From: an uncultured Anaerobiospirillum sp. | GTDB taxonomy: Bacteria; Pseudomonadota; Gammaproteobacteria; Enterobacterales; Succinivibrionaceae | Length of the DNA stretch: 46,128 bases | Assembly (NCBI GenBank): GCA_944390115.1 | Contig: CALXOW010000023.1 | Location: 1-46,128, forward strand | Reading direction: 5' to 3' | Shown: piece by piece, positions 17,315 to 25,426 of the stretch | Numbering within the stretch: the first letter of the stretch is position 1 | Layout of the letters: each line of letters starts with the position of its first letter | The notes under the pieces: generated by a model | Told to the model about the DNA's origin: nothing | Database searches by the model: none | The model's input: only the letters and a program-made list of their open reading frames with translations | Program-made: the position numbers and the translations under genes

Positions 17315-18601
17315 ATGAGCGAAACTACTAAGCCCCAAACCCACCACGGTTTGACCGCCTTAGTCTTAGGCATCTTCCCTGGTGGTGGCCAGTACTATAA
17401 CGGCCAATGGCAAAAAGGCCTGATTTTCACCATCATCTTACTGAGCTTCTTCTTCTGCGGCAAAGACATGATCTCCCACGGTCTGTGGGGCCTTGTCACC
17501 TTAGGTGAGACCGTGCGTAAAGACAACTCGGTCTTCTTGCTCGCTGAAGGTATCATCACGGTCCTCATCTTAGCTTTTGCTTTCACCCTGTGGTATGTCG
17601 CCATCCGCGATGGCTATAAGAATGGCTGCCGCCGCGATCAAGGTCTGCCGGTCAACTCGATTGTTAAGCAGTACCACAACCTGTTAGATGCGGGCTTCCC
17701 ATACCTCATGATCACCCCAGGCTTTATCATCCTGGTCTTCGTGGTGATCTTCCCGATTATCTTCGGCTTCTCCATTGCCTTCACCAACTACAACCTCTAC
17801 AACGCCCCACCAGCCAAATTAGTTGATTGGGTTGGTCTTAAGACCTTCACCAACATCTTCAGCCTCAAGCTGTGGCGTGACACCTTTATGGAGGTCTTGC
17901 AATGGACCGTCGTTTGGACCGTAGTCGCCACCACCTTGCAGTGCACCGTGGGCGTGCTTTTGGCCATCTTGGTTAACCAAAAGGACCTCTACGGCAAGGC
18001 CATTGTCCGCACCATCTTCATTTTGCCATGGGCTGTTCCTGGTTTCGTTACCATCCTCGTGTTCTCAGGCATGTTCAACGATTCCTTTGGTGTCATCAAC
18101 AACACGATTCTGCCCTTCTTTGGTATCGAGCCTAAGGCTTGGCTCACCGATCCATTCTGGACCAAGACCGCCCTCATCATGATTCAGATCTGGTGCGGCT
18201 TCCCATTCGTGTTTGCTATGACCACGGGCGTGCTGCAAGCTATTCCAGACGACCTCTACGAGGCTGCCACCATGGATGGTGCAAGCTCCTTTACCAAGCT
18301 TAAGACCATTACCTTACCACTGGTCTTAACCTCGATTGCCCCAATCATCATCACCCAGTACACCTTCAACTTCAACAACTTCAACATCATTTACCTGTTC
18401 AACAATGGTGGCCCAGCTGTTCCAGGTTCGAACGCCGGTGGTACTGACATCTTGGTATCGTGGATTTATAAGTTGACCATGTCCGCTTCGCAATACTCGA
18501 TCGCCGCTGCCATTACCATTCTGCTGTCGATCTTCGTGGTTGGCGTTGCTCTGTGGCAATTCCGCTCCTCCAAGTCCTTTAAGAACGACGAAATGGCCTA
18601 A
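17315..18601 (+). CDS. ganP: Galacto-oligosaccharide ABC permease, MalF type
   Basis: A 428-residue inner-membrane permease. The N-terminal segment FPGGGQYYNGQWQKGLIF and a first pair of helices precede the binding-protein-dependent transport core of six helices, as in GanP/MalF. The EAA loop that docks on the ATPase is present (YEAATMDGASSFTKLKTITLP). It follows ganS in the same operon and pairs with GanQ. GAGG lies about 7 nt before the ATG. Together with MsmX it would energise import of galacto-oligosaccharides. Confidence 0.92.
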   Translation: MSETTKPQTHHGLTALVLGIFPGGGQYYNGQWQKGLIFTIILLSFFFCGKDMISHGLWGLVTLGETVRKDNSVFLLAEGIITVLILAFAFTLWYVAIRDGYKNGCRRDQGLPVNSIVKQYHNLLDAGFPYLMITPGFIILVFVVIFPIIFGFSIAFTNYNLYNAPPAKLVDWVGLKTFTNIFSLKLWRDTFMEVLQWTVVWTVVATTLQCTVGVLLAILVNQKDLYGKAIVRTIFILPWAVPGFVTILVFSGMFNDSFGVINNTILPFFGIEPKAWLTDPFWTKTALIMIQIWCGFPFVFAMTTGVLQAIPDDLYEAATMDGASSFTKLKTITLPLVLTSIAPIIITQYTFNFNNFNIIYLFNNGGPAVPGSNAGGTDILVSWIYKLTMSASQYSIAAAITILLSIFVVGVALWQFRSSKSFKNDEMA

Positions 18602-18711
18602 GGTCTTTAAGGCCTCACCCCGTCCGCTGCGCCCAGCGCAGAGCGCATAGTGTAAAACGTACAACGTAAAGCGCACAGTGCAGCGGTCGCAAGCTTTAGC
18701 AGGTACTGAAT

Positions 18712-19569
18712 ATGAGTCAAACTCACAAAAAGAGTATCAAGCAGCAGCGCGCTATCCGCCTGACCTTGAGCTATCTGGTGATCGGTATCGTCACCGTCTT
18801 AATTATCTACCCTCTGATTTGGACCGTTGGTGCTTCGCTCAACCCAGGTAACTCCCTGATGAGCTCGTCGATGATCCCAGAGAATGTGTCCTTTGAGCAC
18901 TATCAAGATCTGTTCAACGGCACCACCGACTACGTAGCTTGGTACTGGAACTCGATCAAGATCTCGGTGGCCACTATGGTCTTAACCTTGATCTTCGTTT
19001 CCTTTACCGCCTACTCGTTCTCGCGTTTCCGCTTCGTCGGCCGTAAGAATGGCTTAATGCTCTTCTTACTCCTGCAGATGATTCCACAGTTCTCGGCCTT
19101 AATCGCGATCTTCGTCTTAGCTCAGATGTTAGGCATGGTTAACAGCCACTTAGCCCTGATCTTAATCTACGTTGGTGGCATGATCCCGATGAACACCTAC
19201 CTCATGAAGGGCTACCTCGACAACATCCCACGCGACTTAGATGAGTCGGCCCGTATGGATGGCGCCGGTCACTTCCGCATCTTCATTGAGATCATCATGC
19301 CGCTCAGTAAGCCAATCATTGCGGTTATCGCATTGTTTGCCTTCACTGGCCCATTAGGCGACTTCATTCTGTCCTCGACCATCTTAAGAACCCCAGACCA
19401 ATACACTCTGCCAATTGGTCTTTACAACCTGGTCGCACAGAAGATGGGCGCCAGCTATACCACCTATGCCGCAGGTGCTGTGCTCATTGCCGTTCCAGTT
19501 GCGCTCTTATTCTTCTCCTTACAGCGCTTCTTCGTTTCCGGCTTAACCGCTGGCGGCACCAAGGGTTAA
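18712..19569 (+). CDS. ganQ: Galacto-oligosaccharide ABC permease, MalG type
   Basis: A 285-residue inner-membrane permease with six predicted helices. The EAA loop reads LDESARMDGAGHFRIFIEIIMPLSKP, and the C-terminus ends in FFVSGLTAGGTKG, a tail common to MalG/GanQ proteins. It forms the second half of the membrane channel with GanP. It is 110 bp after ganP and 219 bp before ganB. AGGT precedes the ATG by 7 nt. Confidence 0.92.
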   Translation: MSQTHKKSIKQQRAIRLTLSYLVIGIVTVLIIYPLIWTVGASLNPGNSLMSSSMIPENVSFEHYQDLFNGTTDYVAWYWNSIKISVATMVLTLIFVSFTAYSFSRFRFVGRKNGLMLFLLLQMIPQFSALIAIFVLAQMLGMVNSHLALILIYVGGMIPMNTYLMKGYLDNIPRDLDESARMDGAGHFRIFIEIIMPLSKPIIAVIALFAFTGPLGDFILSSTILRTPDQYTLPIGLYNLVAQKMGASYTTYAAGAVLIAVPVALLFFSLQRFFVSGLTAGGTKG

Positions 19570-19635
19570 TCACAAGGCAAGGGCGCGCAATCAGGCATGG
19601 CTTAGTCCAAAGACCAAGATTACTCTTTAGACCAA

Positions 19636-19706
19636 GCTTAGGTCCTGGACTAAGGTTAGGACCTCTAACCTCAAGATTGCTACTCAGGCCCGCTTTGCAG
19701 GGCCTG
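19636..19706 (+). other. Alternative hairpins in the ganQ-ganB leader
   Basis: AGGTCC (19640-19645) can pair with GGACCT (19659-19664), or GGTTAG (19654-19659) can pair with CTAACC (19665-19670); these two compete. A separate CAGGCCC/GGGCCTG hairpin follows at 19685-19706. No leader peptide or known riboswitch is recognised. Confidence 0.4.
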
Positions 19707-19717
19707 CCCCCGATTTC

Positions 19718-19746
19718 TTGACACTACACGTAACCAAAACTGCTAA
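19718..19746 (+). promoter_or_regulatory. Candidate internal promoter for ganB
   Basis: A perfect -35 TTGACA at 19718-19723, a 17-nt spacer and a weak -10 TGCTAA at 19741-19746. A start near 19753 would fall inside the terminator stem below. Confidence 0.4.
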
Positions 19747-19776
19747 AGGGTGCCCCTTGGGCACCCTTTTTAGCAG
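19740..19776 (+). terminator. Terminator between ganQ and ganB
   Basis: CTGCTAAAGGGTGCCC pairs with GGGCACCCTTTTTAGCAG around a 3-nt loop; the stem contains a T run in its 3' arm. It ends 1 nt before the GGAG that serves ganB, so it separates the transporter genes from the secreted enzyme. Confidence 0.75.
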
Positions 19777-19788
19777 CGGAGAATGATT

Positions 19789-21000
19789 ATGAAAGGATGC
19801 AAAAAGCTATTTTTAGCTGTACTGATGGCCAGCGCAGGTGTGGTCGCCGGTTGCTCGAGCACCGAGGAGGCTGTTAACGCTACCCCTGATGCTTTTGCTA
19901 AGGCTCAAGTCAAGCCAGGCTTTATCAAGGGTGCTGACGTCTCCACCTTAAAGGAGATGGAAGATGCCGGTTACGTGTTTAAGGGCTTAGACGGTCAGCC
20001 CGGTGATGCTATGGCTCTGCTCCATGAGCAAGGCTTTAACTACATCCGTCTGCGCATCTGGGTTGATCCATATGATGCCAATGGCAACACCTATGGTGGT
20101 GGTACCAACGATCTGCCTACTACCTTGTACTTAGCGCAAAAGGCCAAGGACAATGGTATGAAGTTCCTCTTGGACTTCCACTACTCCGACTTCTGGACCG
20201 ATCCAGGCAAGCAGTTCAAGCCTAAGGCTTGGGCCGACCTGAGCTTTGAGGACTTAAAGAAGGCCGTCTATGAGTACTCGCGCGACACCATCAAGGCCTT
20301 TGGCGATAAAGGCTTAATGCCTGATATGGTGCAGATTGGCAACGAGTTAAACGGCGGTATGCTCTGGCCTGATGGCAAGAGCTGGGGCCAAGACGGCAAG
20401 GAATTTGACCGCTTAGCCGAGCTGTTAAAGGCTGGTATCCAAGGCGTACGTGATGGCGGCGGCACCGATTGCCAGATCATGCTCCACTTAGCCGAGGGCC
20501 CAAAGAAGGACACCTTCAAGTGGTGGTTTGATGAGATCACCAAGCGCGATGTACCTTTTGACATCATCGGTATGTCGATGTACACCTGGTGGCACGGCAC
20601 GATCCCACAGCTCAAGGAGAGCATGCAGTTCTGCGCTGATACCTACAATAAGGACATCATCGTTGTCGAGACGGCTTACGCCTACACCTTAGAGAACTTA
20701 GATGGCGTTGAGAACACCTTCACCGCCAACGAAGAGAAGGTCTCGGGCTATCCTGCTACCCCAGAGGGCCAAGCCGCCTACTTACGCGACACTATGGAAG
20801 CTACCTCGCAGGTCGATCGTGGTATCGGCGTCTTCTATTGGGAGCCTGCTTGGAAGAGCGCACCTGGCATTACCTGGTCGACCAAGGCCGGTATGGATTA
20901 CACCGATGACCACTGGAAGGAAGGCAACTCCCGTGAGAACCAGGCCTTGTTTGACGACAATGGTCAGCTCTTACCATCGGTTAAGGTCTTCAACGATTAA
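19789..21000 (+). CDS. ganB: GH53 arabinogalactan endo-beta-1,4-galactanase, lipoprotein
   Basis: A 403-residue enzyme that cuts the beta-1,4-galactan backbone of type I arabinogalactan. GGAG at 19778-19781 is 7 nt before the ATG at 19789 but only 1 nt before an upstream ATG, so the later one is chosen. A lipoprotein signal ends in lipobox VAGC with Cys22. GH53 motifs are FIKGADVSTLKEME, FNYIRLRIWVDP, LLDFHYSDFWTDPGKQ, the acid/base Glu in QIGNELNGGMLWP and the nucleophile Glu in IIVVETAYAYT. Lipid anchoring keeps it at the envelope, where its products would feed GanS and the porin. It is the last gene of the gan cluster, followed by a clear terminator. No carbohydrate-binding module is visible. 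Confidence 0.95.
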   Translation: MKGCKKLFLAVLMASAGVVAGCSSTEEAVNATPDAFAKAQVKPGFIKGADVSTLKEMEDAGYVFKGLDGQPGDAMALLHEQGFNYIRLRIWVDPYDANGNTYGGGTNDLPTTLYLAQKAKDNGMKFLLDFHYSDFWTDPGKQFKPKAWADLSFEDLKKAVYEYSRDTIKAFGDKGLMPDMVQIGNELNGGMLWPDGKSWGQDGKEFDRLAELLKAGIQGVRDGGGTDCQIMLHLAEGPKKDTFKWWFDEITKRDVPFDIIGMSMYTWWHGTIPQLKESMQFCADTYNKDIIVVETAYAYTLENLDGVENTFTANEEKVSGYPATPEGQAAYLRDTMEATSQVDRGIGVFYWEPAWKSAPGITWSTKAGMDYTDDHWKEGNSRENQALFDDNGQLLPSVKVFND

Positions 21001-21047
21001 CCAACAGCAAGCCTAACGGCTTGTCACATCCGTACTACTCTCTAACT

Positions 21048-21082
21048 AAGGCCGCGCACCGCAAGGTGTTCGGCCTTTTTTC
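21048..21082 (+). terminator. Terminator of the gan operon
   Basis: AAGGCCG..CACC-GCAA-GGTG..CGGCCTT followed by TTTTCT, 47 bp beyond the ganB stop codon. A textbook intrinsic terminator. Confidence 0.9.
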
Positions 21083-21142
21083 TCAGCGCCCGCCCCTAAA
21101 CAGAGCCCGACATGCCCTGACGGTGTATTCACGAGGCCTCAA

Positions 21143-23164
21143 CTAACCGCGCAGCAAATCATCAGCCGTTGGGCCCACATTGTCAGCTGCAACCACCCGG
21201 GGTGGGTTATTAAGGTTGATCGGCTCAGCTGCACCACTGCCCAGATCTTGGTTGGTCGTGAAGTGGCGCCAGTAGCAAACTTGACGATCTGCCTCAGAGA
21301 TGATCAATACCACCCCATAGCACTTTTCAACGATTCTGGAGAAAGAGCCTGAGCCATAGCGTCTGCCAATCATTTGCTCTAAGGCCTTTGCGGAAAGGCT
21401 AATTTGGCGGGCAAGACTTACCGGATTGTTCTCTATAAGAGTGTTTGTGCTCTTAGTATCTGGTGTGTTGGTCGCGCCCTGAGCTGAGTTTTGTGCGGGC
21501 TCAGTTGGGGCTGGCTCGGCGTTAGCTGCTACGTTTGCTGCTGCGTTAGCTGCTACGTCAGCAGCTTCGTTAGCGGCAGCTTGTTCCTGTTTTTTGGTGC
21601 GGGGCTTATTGTGAAGCAACTTTAGCTCAAAAACAAACAAATCATTGCCTAACAAAGCTTCGATATCGCTGCGACCGACATTATTAGGCACCTCTTGTCG
21701 GATCAAGCGAGGATTCGCCTCAATTTGCAGGAAAAAGGCAATAAGCAAGCGATAGAGCGCTTCGCGATCCTTGCCTTGCCACAACTCATAGTGAATCATG
21801 CTGAGCATGGTGTTGATGGCATTAACCGCAGTCGGCATGTCATGGGCTCTCAGAGCTGAGACCAACATAGCTGCATAGTCTTTGACCGACTCGTCGACTA
21901 GAGCGCCCTTGCTGCCGGTTAAATAAGATAGAATGACTTCGGCATATAATTCCTCCACTTCGATATTGGTGAAGTTGCACCGGTAGCTGCGGAAATTCGG
22001 CTTATCCTGGTTAGGCGGCAACTTCTCTTTGATGGTCAAATAGCCCGTATTGATCATCAAGCGTAAAAAAGGCATGTCATCGAAGGTGTTAGTCGCCTTA
22101 ATGAATGACTCTGAAAGCTTGATTCCAGTCGACTTAACTTGTTCGAGGAAGGTGAGATTAGGCTGATGCAATTTGAGATAAGTGCGGATCGCGCTGGGAG
22201 CATTAGCATTATCCATCCAAAAGCTATCAAAGCTCGGGATGCAATCGGGATATAGTTCCACTTGGCTAAAGAAGCAGTTGATCGACCAAGGGCTGTAAAC
22301 CTTGACTAATCCATCTCGGTCAAAGCAAAAGCCATCATAGTAGAGCTTGATTTGCTCTAGCATCTCCTCTTGACTAATGTGTTTGAGCCAAGCGCAGCGG
22401 ACAATATAGGGCGCAAAATATCGCTCCAGCTCTTCTTGGGTGTACCCTACTAAAGCGGCAAAGTAGGGTTCCATGCTGATGTCAGTGATAAACTCCCCGG
22501 TAAAGAAGGAGGTGTTTTGGTAGCGGCCAATCCCGGTAACCAAAACGAACCAAAATGCATTTGACTCTCGGATCCACGTATAGAAATGGCGCAATAAGAC
22601 TGTGATTTTTTCGAAATTATCACGCTGGTTAAGATTGGACGAAAGCGGATCATCCCACTCATCGATCAACAAAACGACTTGCTGTCCTTTGAGCACTTGG
22701 CGCACCAAGCGTCCGGATAGCACCTTGAAATTGTTGCACTCTGGGATAAAGTCATAGACCTCGTGAAAGCCTGCTTCGTAGAAGGCATCACGTAAAGCAG
22801 TGCACAAGTCCGCCTCAAAGGTATCGGGATTGTTCTTGTCCAAGAAGGACAGAGTGAGCACAGGATAGGTCTTTTCGCACCAAAGGTCGTGAATATCTAA
22901 GCCTTCGAAGTTCTTGGTGCCATGCTCAAACAATTCCTTAAGCATGGAAATGAGCAGGCTTTTGCCAAAACGGCGGGGCCGGGATAAAAAGACAAACTTT
23001 TGGTCCACCAGCTTTTGGAGCAAAGCCGTCTTGTCCACAAACAAAGCATGGTTGGCCGCAAAGTCGGTAAATTTTGAGAGCCACTTGACGATATGAGGTA
23101 ACTGCTCAGGCTTTGGTACCACAAGCTGCAGCTCAGATCCTGGCTGTGAATTTGTTTCAGACAT
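21143..23164 (-). CDS. AAA-ATPase-like / PD-(D/E)XK nuclease-like protein (1)
   Basis: A 673-residue protein of the AAA-ATPase-like (PF09820-type) plus C-terminal PD-(D/E)XK (DUF1703-type) family. The ATG at 23164 follows AAGGAG at 7 nt. The ATPase part has an N-terminal Walker-A-like RPRRFGKS (about 62-69) and a Walker-B-like VVLLIDEWDDP. Motif VTGIGRYQNTSFFTGEFITDISM and YYDGFCFDRDG.VKVYSPWSINCF are family hallmarks. The C-terminus has GRSDIEALL...FVFELKL, where D and E.K are the nuclease-like residues. An Ala/Asn/Pro-rich insertion of about 60 residues separates this core from a final IGRRYGSGSFSRIVEKCYGVVLII segment. The function of the family is not established; copies are numerous in anaerobes. 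It stands alone, convergent with ganB. Confidence 0.88.
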   Translation of the reverse strand: MSETNSQPGSELQLVVPKPEQLPHIVKWLSKFTDFAANHALFVDKTALLQKLVDQKFVFLSRPRRFGKSLLISMLKELFEHGTKNFEGLDIHDLWCEKTYPVLTLSFLDKNNPDTFEADLCTALRDAFYEAGFHEVYDFIPECNNFKVLSGRLVRQVLKGQQVVLLIDEWDDPLSSNLNQRDNFEKITVLLRHFYTWIRESNAFWFVLVTGIGRYQNTSFFTGEFITDISMEPYFAALVGYTQEELERYFAPYIVRCAWLKHISQEEMLEQIKLYYDGFCFDRDGLVKVYSPWSINCFFSQVELYPDCIPSFDSFWMDNANAPSAIRTYLKLHQPNLTFLEQVKSTGIKLSESFIKATNTFDDMPFLRLMINTGYLTIKEKLPPNQDKPNFRSYRCNFTNIEVEELYAEVILSYLTGSKGALVDESVKDYAAMLVSALRAHDMPTAVNAINTMLSMIHYELWQGKDREALYRLLIAFFLQIEANPRLIRQEVPNNVGRSDIEALLGNDLFVFELKLLHNKPRTKKQEQAAANEAADVAANAAANVAANAEPAPTEPAQNSAQGATNTPDTKSTNTLIENNPVSLARQISLSAKALEQMIGRRYGSGSFSRIVEKCYGVVLIISEADRQVCYWRHFTTNQDLGSGAAEPINLNNPPRVVAADNVGPTADDLLRG

Positions 23165-23277
23165 GGACAACTCCTTAAGCAAATAAGGCTGCTCTCAGTA
23201 TAGCACTGAGGTGTTAGGTCGCTATCGTGGAACTAAACCGCATTTGCGCTCGAAGCGTCCTAAAAGTACCTATACAT

Positions 23278-23406
23278 GATTCCTGTCCTGCGGTGAGTGA
23301 GCAACGCTCTTATGATTTTAGGCTGCCTGTTTATGCTGATTCACGAGCATAAAAGCCTGACTTTGCATAGCAGCAAACCAGCACCGCCGTGTCAAGGACA
23401 GGAATC
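23278..23406. ncRNA. Cloverleaf-like inverted-repeat element (candidate structured RNA)
   Basis: GATTCCTGTCCT at the left end pairs perfectly with AGGACAGGAATC at the right end (12 bp), then GCGGTG pairs with CACCGC. Inside are three local hairpins: GAGC-AAC-GCTC; a long arm built from TTAGGCT/AGCCTGA and TTTATGCT/AGCATAAA around an 8-nt loop; and TTTGC-N6-GCAAA. The fold is thus a closing stem with three arms. No RNA family is recognised. It lies between two minus-strand genes and could be an RNA, a 5' leader of the AAA-ATPase gene, or a small transposable element. Confidence 0.5.
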
Positions 23407-23417
23407 CTTGATAGTTA

Positions 23418-23432
23418 CGCCTAAAACAGGCG
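23418..23432 (-). terminator. Small hairpin after LacI-like gene
   Basis: CGCCT-AAAAC-AGGCG, a 5-bp stem about 145 bp beyond the stop of the LacI-like gene. Too short to be confident as a terminator. Confidence 0.25.
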
Positions 23433-23578
23433 CGTTAAGGCACAGCTGATGGGGCCTTGATTTTGGGCTCACGCGCAAGTGGAGCCCAATCAAGCGCTGT
23501 CATTACCTAACCGGCAATGTTCAAGGTTGTAGCCGCACCATGCGCTCTGAGCGGACTTATCTACTGAGTTACGCGGGC

Positions 23579-24661
23579 CTAACGGCTTGGGATATGTTCG
23601 AGCTTGCGCGCAATTTCATGAAGCGATGCGGCCATATCGCTCAAGCTGTACTGATCATGGGTGACCCGCGCGCAGGAATGGCGCGTGATTAAGGCCGTGG
23701 GCAACACCGACGAAACACTATCAGCTTGGCCACTGATTAACTTTTCGACCGCAACCCGGCATTGCAAATCACGATTGAGGTCAACTGTGGTTAAGGGCGG
23801 GTTGAAATAGGCACTGTCCTTGGTGTTGTCGTAGCCCACCACTGAAATATCTTGAGGCACCTTCAGGCCACACACGTTTAACGCGCTCATGGCGCCAAGG
23901 GCCATTTGATCATTTCCGACCAAAACCGCGCTAAACTCGCGCGTTTGGTGGAGGATCTTCATCATCGCGTCATAGCCGCTCTTGGCGGTCCAATCACCGT
24001 GCACGCACGCCACTGCGCTCATGCCGTGGCTCTTTAAGCCATCAAGCCAAGAGTTGCGCCTGAGCTCTGAGGACACAATATTCTCAGGTCCTGGAATCAA
24101 GGCGACCTTGCTGTGACCTAAATCGGAGAGATGGGCAATGGAGGCAATGGTGCCATCATAGGGATTAAAACAGACGTTGAGCACCGGGCAAAAGGGGTCG
24201 ACGTCCAAGAAGACCAAGGTGCAATCGGGATTATCACGCACAAGCTTAGAAGCTACATCATTGTTCAAGGGCACATTGATGAGGAGCTTGTCGACCATCT
24301 GGGCTTTAAGGCGCGTAACCGCATGCTCCATTTGCTCGAGGGTATTTTCCTCAATCAGCGTGATTAACAGCTCGTAATTGTGGCGCAGAGCATAATCACG
24401 CACCAGATTGACCACATCACCAGGGGCACTTAAGTTGTAGGTGACATTAACCAGGCCAATGAGCATGCGCTCGTGCTTACTCAACTGTTGGGCGAGCAAA
24501 TTGGGCACATATTTGAGGTCAGCAATCGCCTTCTCAATCTTCTCGCGCGTTGCCTGCGAGACGTTGCATGAATTATTGAGCACGCGCGAGACCGTCTGAT
24601 AGGAGACGCCCGCGCGCTCGGCCACATCATGCATCGTAATTTTTTTTAACTTGGTAGGCAT
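23579..24661 (-). CDS. LacI-type transcriptional repressor, close to E. coli LacI
   Basis: A 360-residue repressor unusually similar to E. coli LacI itself. The DNA-binding start MHDVAERAGVSYQTVSRVLNN keeps LacI's recognition residues Y, Q and R. In the core, LAQQLSKHERMLIG, GDWTAKSGYDAMM, VLVGNDQMALGAM and ISVVGYDNTKDSAYFNPPLTTV align with LacI. The C-terminus has a leucine-bearing helical tail (LHEIARKLEHI) that fits LacI's tetramerisation helix. It therefore probably binds lac-type operators (TGTGAGC-like) and senses a galactoside. No lacZ or lacY is in the window and I find no full lac-type operator, so its targets may be elsewhere or may include the galactan or galactose genes. Its own upstream region has no obvious autoregulatory site. 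Confidence 0.88.
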   Translation of the reverse strand: MPTKLKKITMHDVAERAGVSYQTVSRVLNNSCNVSQATREKIEKAIADLKYVPNLLAQQLSKHERMLIGLVNVTYNLSAPGDVVNLVRDYALRHNYELLITLIEENTLEQMEHAVTRLKAQMVDKLLINVPLNNDVASKLVRDNPDCTLVFLDVDPFCPVLNVCFNPYDGTIASIAHLSDLGHSKVALIPGPENIVSSELRRNSWLDGLKSHGMSAVACVHGDWTAKSGYDAMMKILHQTREFSAVLVGNDQMALGAMSALNVCGLKVPQDISVVGYDNTKDSAYFNPPLTTVDLNRDLQCRVAVEKLISGQADSVSSVLPTALITRHSCARVTHDQYSLSDMAASLHEIARKLEHIPSR

Positions 24662-25304
24662 TACAGCTCCAACTGAGGCAGGCTCGATTTCCTAAAGCCT
24701 TTCCTACTTAACACACCTCAATGTCCCTTAGCTCAAGCGCGATAAAGCTACTATCCGCACCGCTACCACCACTATAGCGGGCACGCACACGTAACGAAAG
24801 GGCGCAAGTAAATAGACACCAAACGCCCCAGCACGCTCTCACAAGAATGAGCGCGTTGCTAATAACACATCATTGAAACGTATGCCTCAACACCACTCTA
24901 ACTTGCTGCTATCAGCTCAATGCAAGGCACCGAGGGAAAAATAAAGTTAAACTTAAACGATTTCTCTAGCTTGCGCCATTTTAGCGCATAGCGCAAGCAA
25001 TGGAGCCGCAATCTGTGGCGCATTCCGCATAAAATCAGGTATTTGGGGCACTAAGCCTAGTCACAACCCAAATTAGGTGCATTAATGCCCACAATTGTAG
25101 CTAGCAAAGGCTGAAGTCCTGTCACCTGTGAGCAGTAACGATTCAGCTGCGGGCGCGCCACGCATAGCTTCGATTTGGCACTGAGCCTAATCATTAAGAG
25201 CTTGGTCAGAGACCTACTCCCCATGCAACAAGGTGCTCTTGCAACCTGCAAGAGCGTCATGCAAGAGCGTCCTGCAAACACTGTTGACGTCTTACAAACA
25301 ACAA

Positions 25305-25322
25305 GGGCGTCATACGACGCCC
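25305..25322 (-). terminator. Hairpin downstream of mglB-like gene
   Basis: GGGCGTC-N4-GACGCCC, a 7-bp GC-rich stem followed on the minus strand by TTGTTGTTTG. A plausible intrinsic terminator about 105 bp after the stop codon. Confidence 0.5.
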
Positions 25323-25391
25323 CGGCTGTTGGTAAGTTAGACTTAGCTCAAAGCTTGGCTTGGCTAAGATGAGCTCACCACGATTATCTGG

Positions 25392-25423
25392 CAATTGGAG
25401 CTGTGATCAACAGCTTCCAATTG
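25392..25423 (-). terminator. Hairpin adjoining mglB-like stop codon
   Basis: CAATTGG.GCTGT pairs with ACAGC.CCAATTG around GATCA, directly after the stop codon. No T tract follows, so it more likely protects the mRNA 3' end. Confidence 0.5.
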
Positions 25424-25426
25424 AGC

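Larger units (their letters stand above)
24662..25426. other. Intergenic region between LacI-like and mglB-like genes
   Basis: No gene is recognised. Near 25233-25275 are short repeats of TGCAAGAGCGTC. Two hairpins nearer to the mglB-like gene are listed separately. The promoter of the LacI-like gene presumably lies close to 24700, but I cannot place it. Confidence 0.4.
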
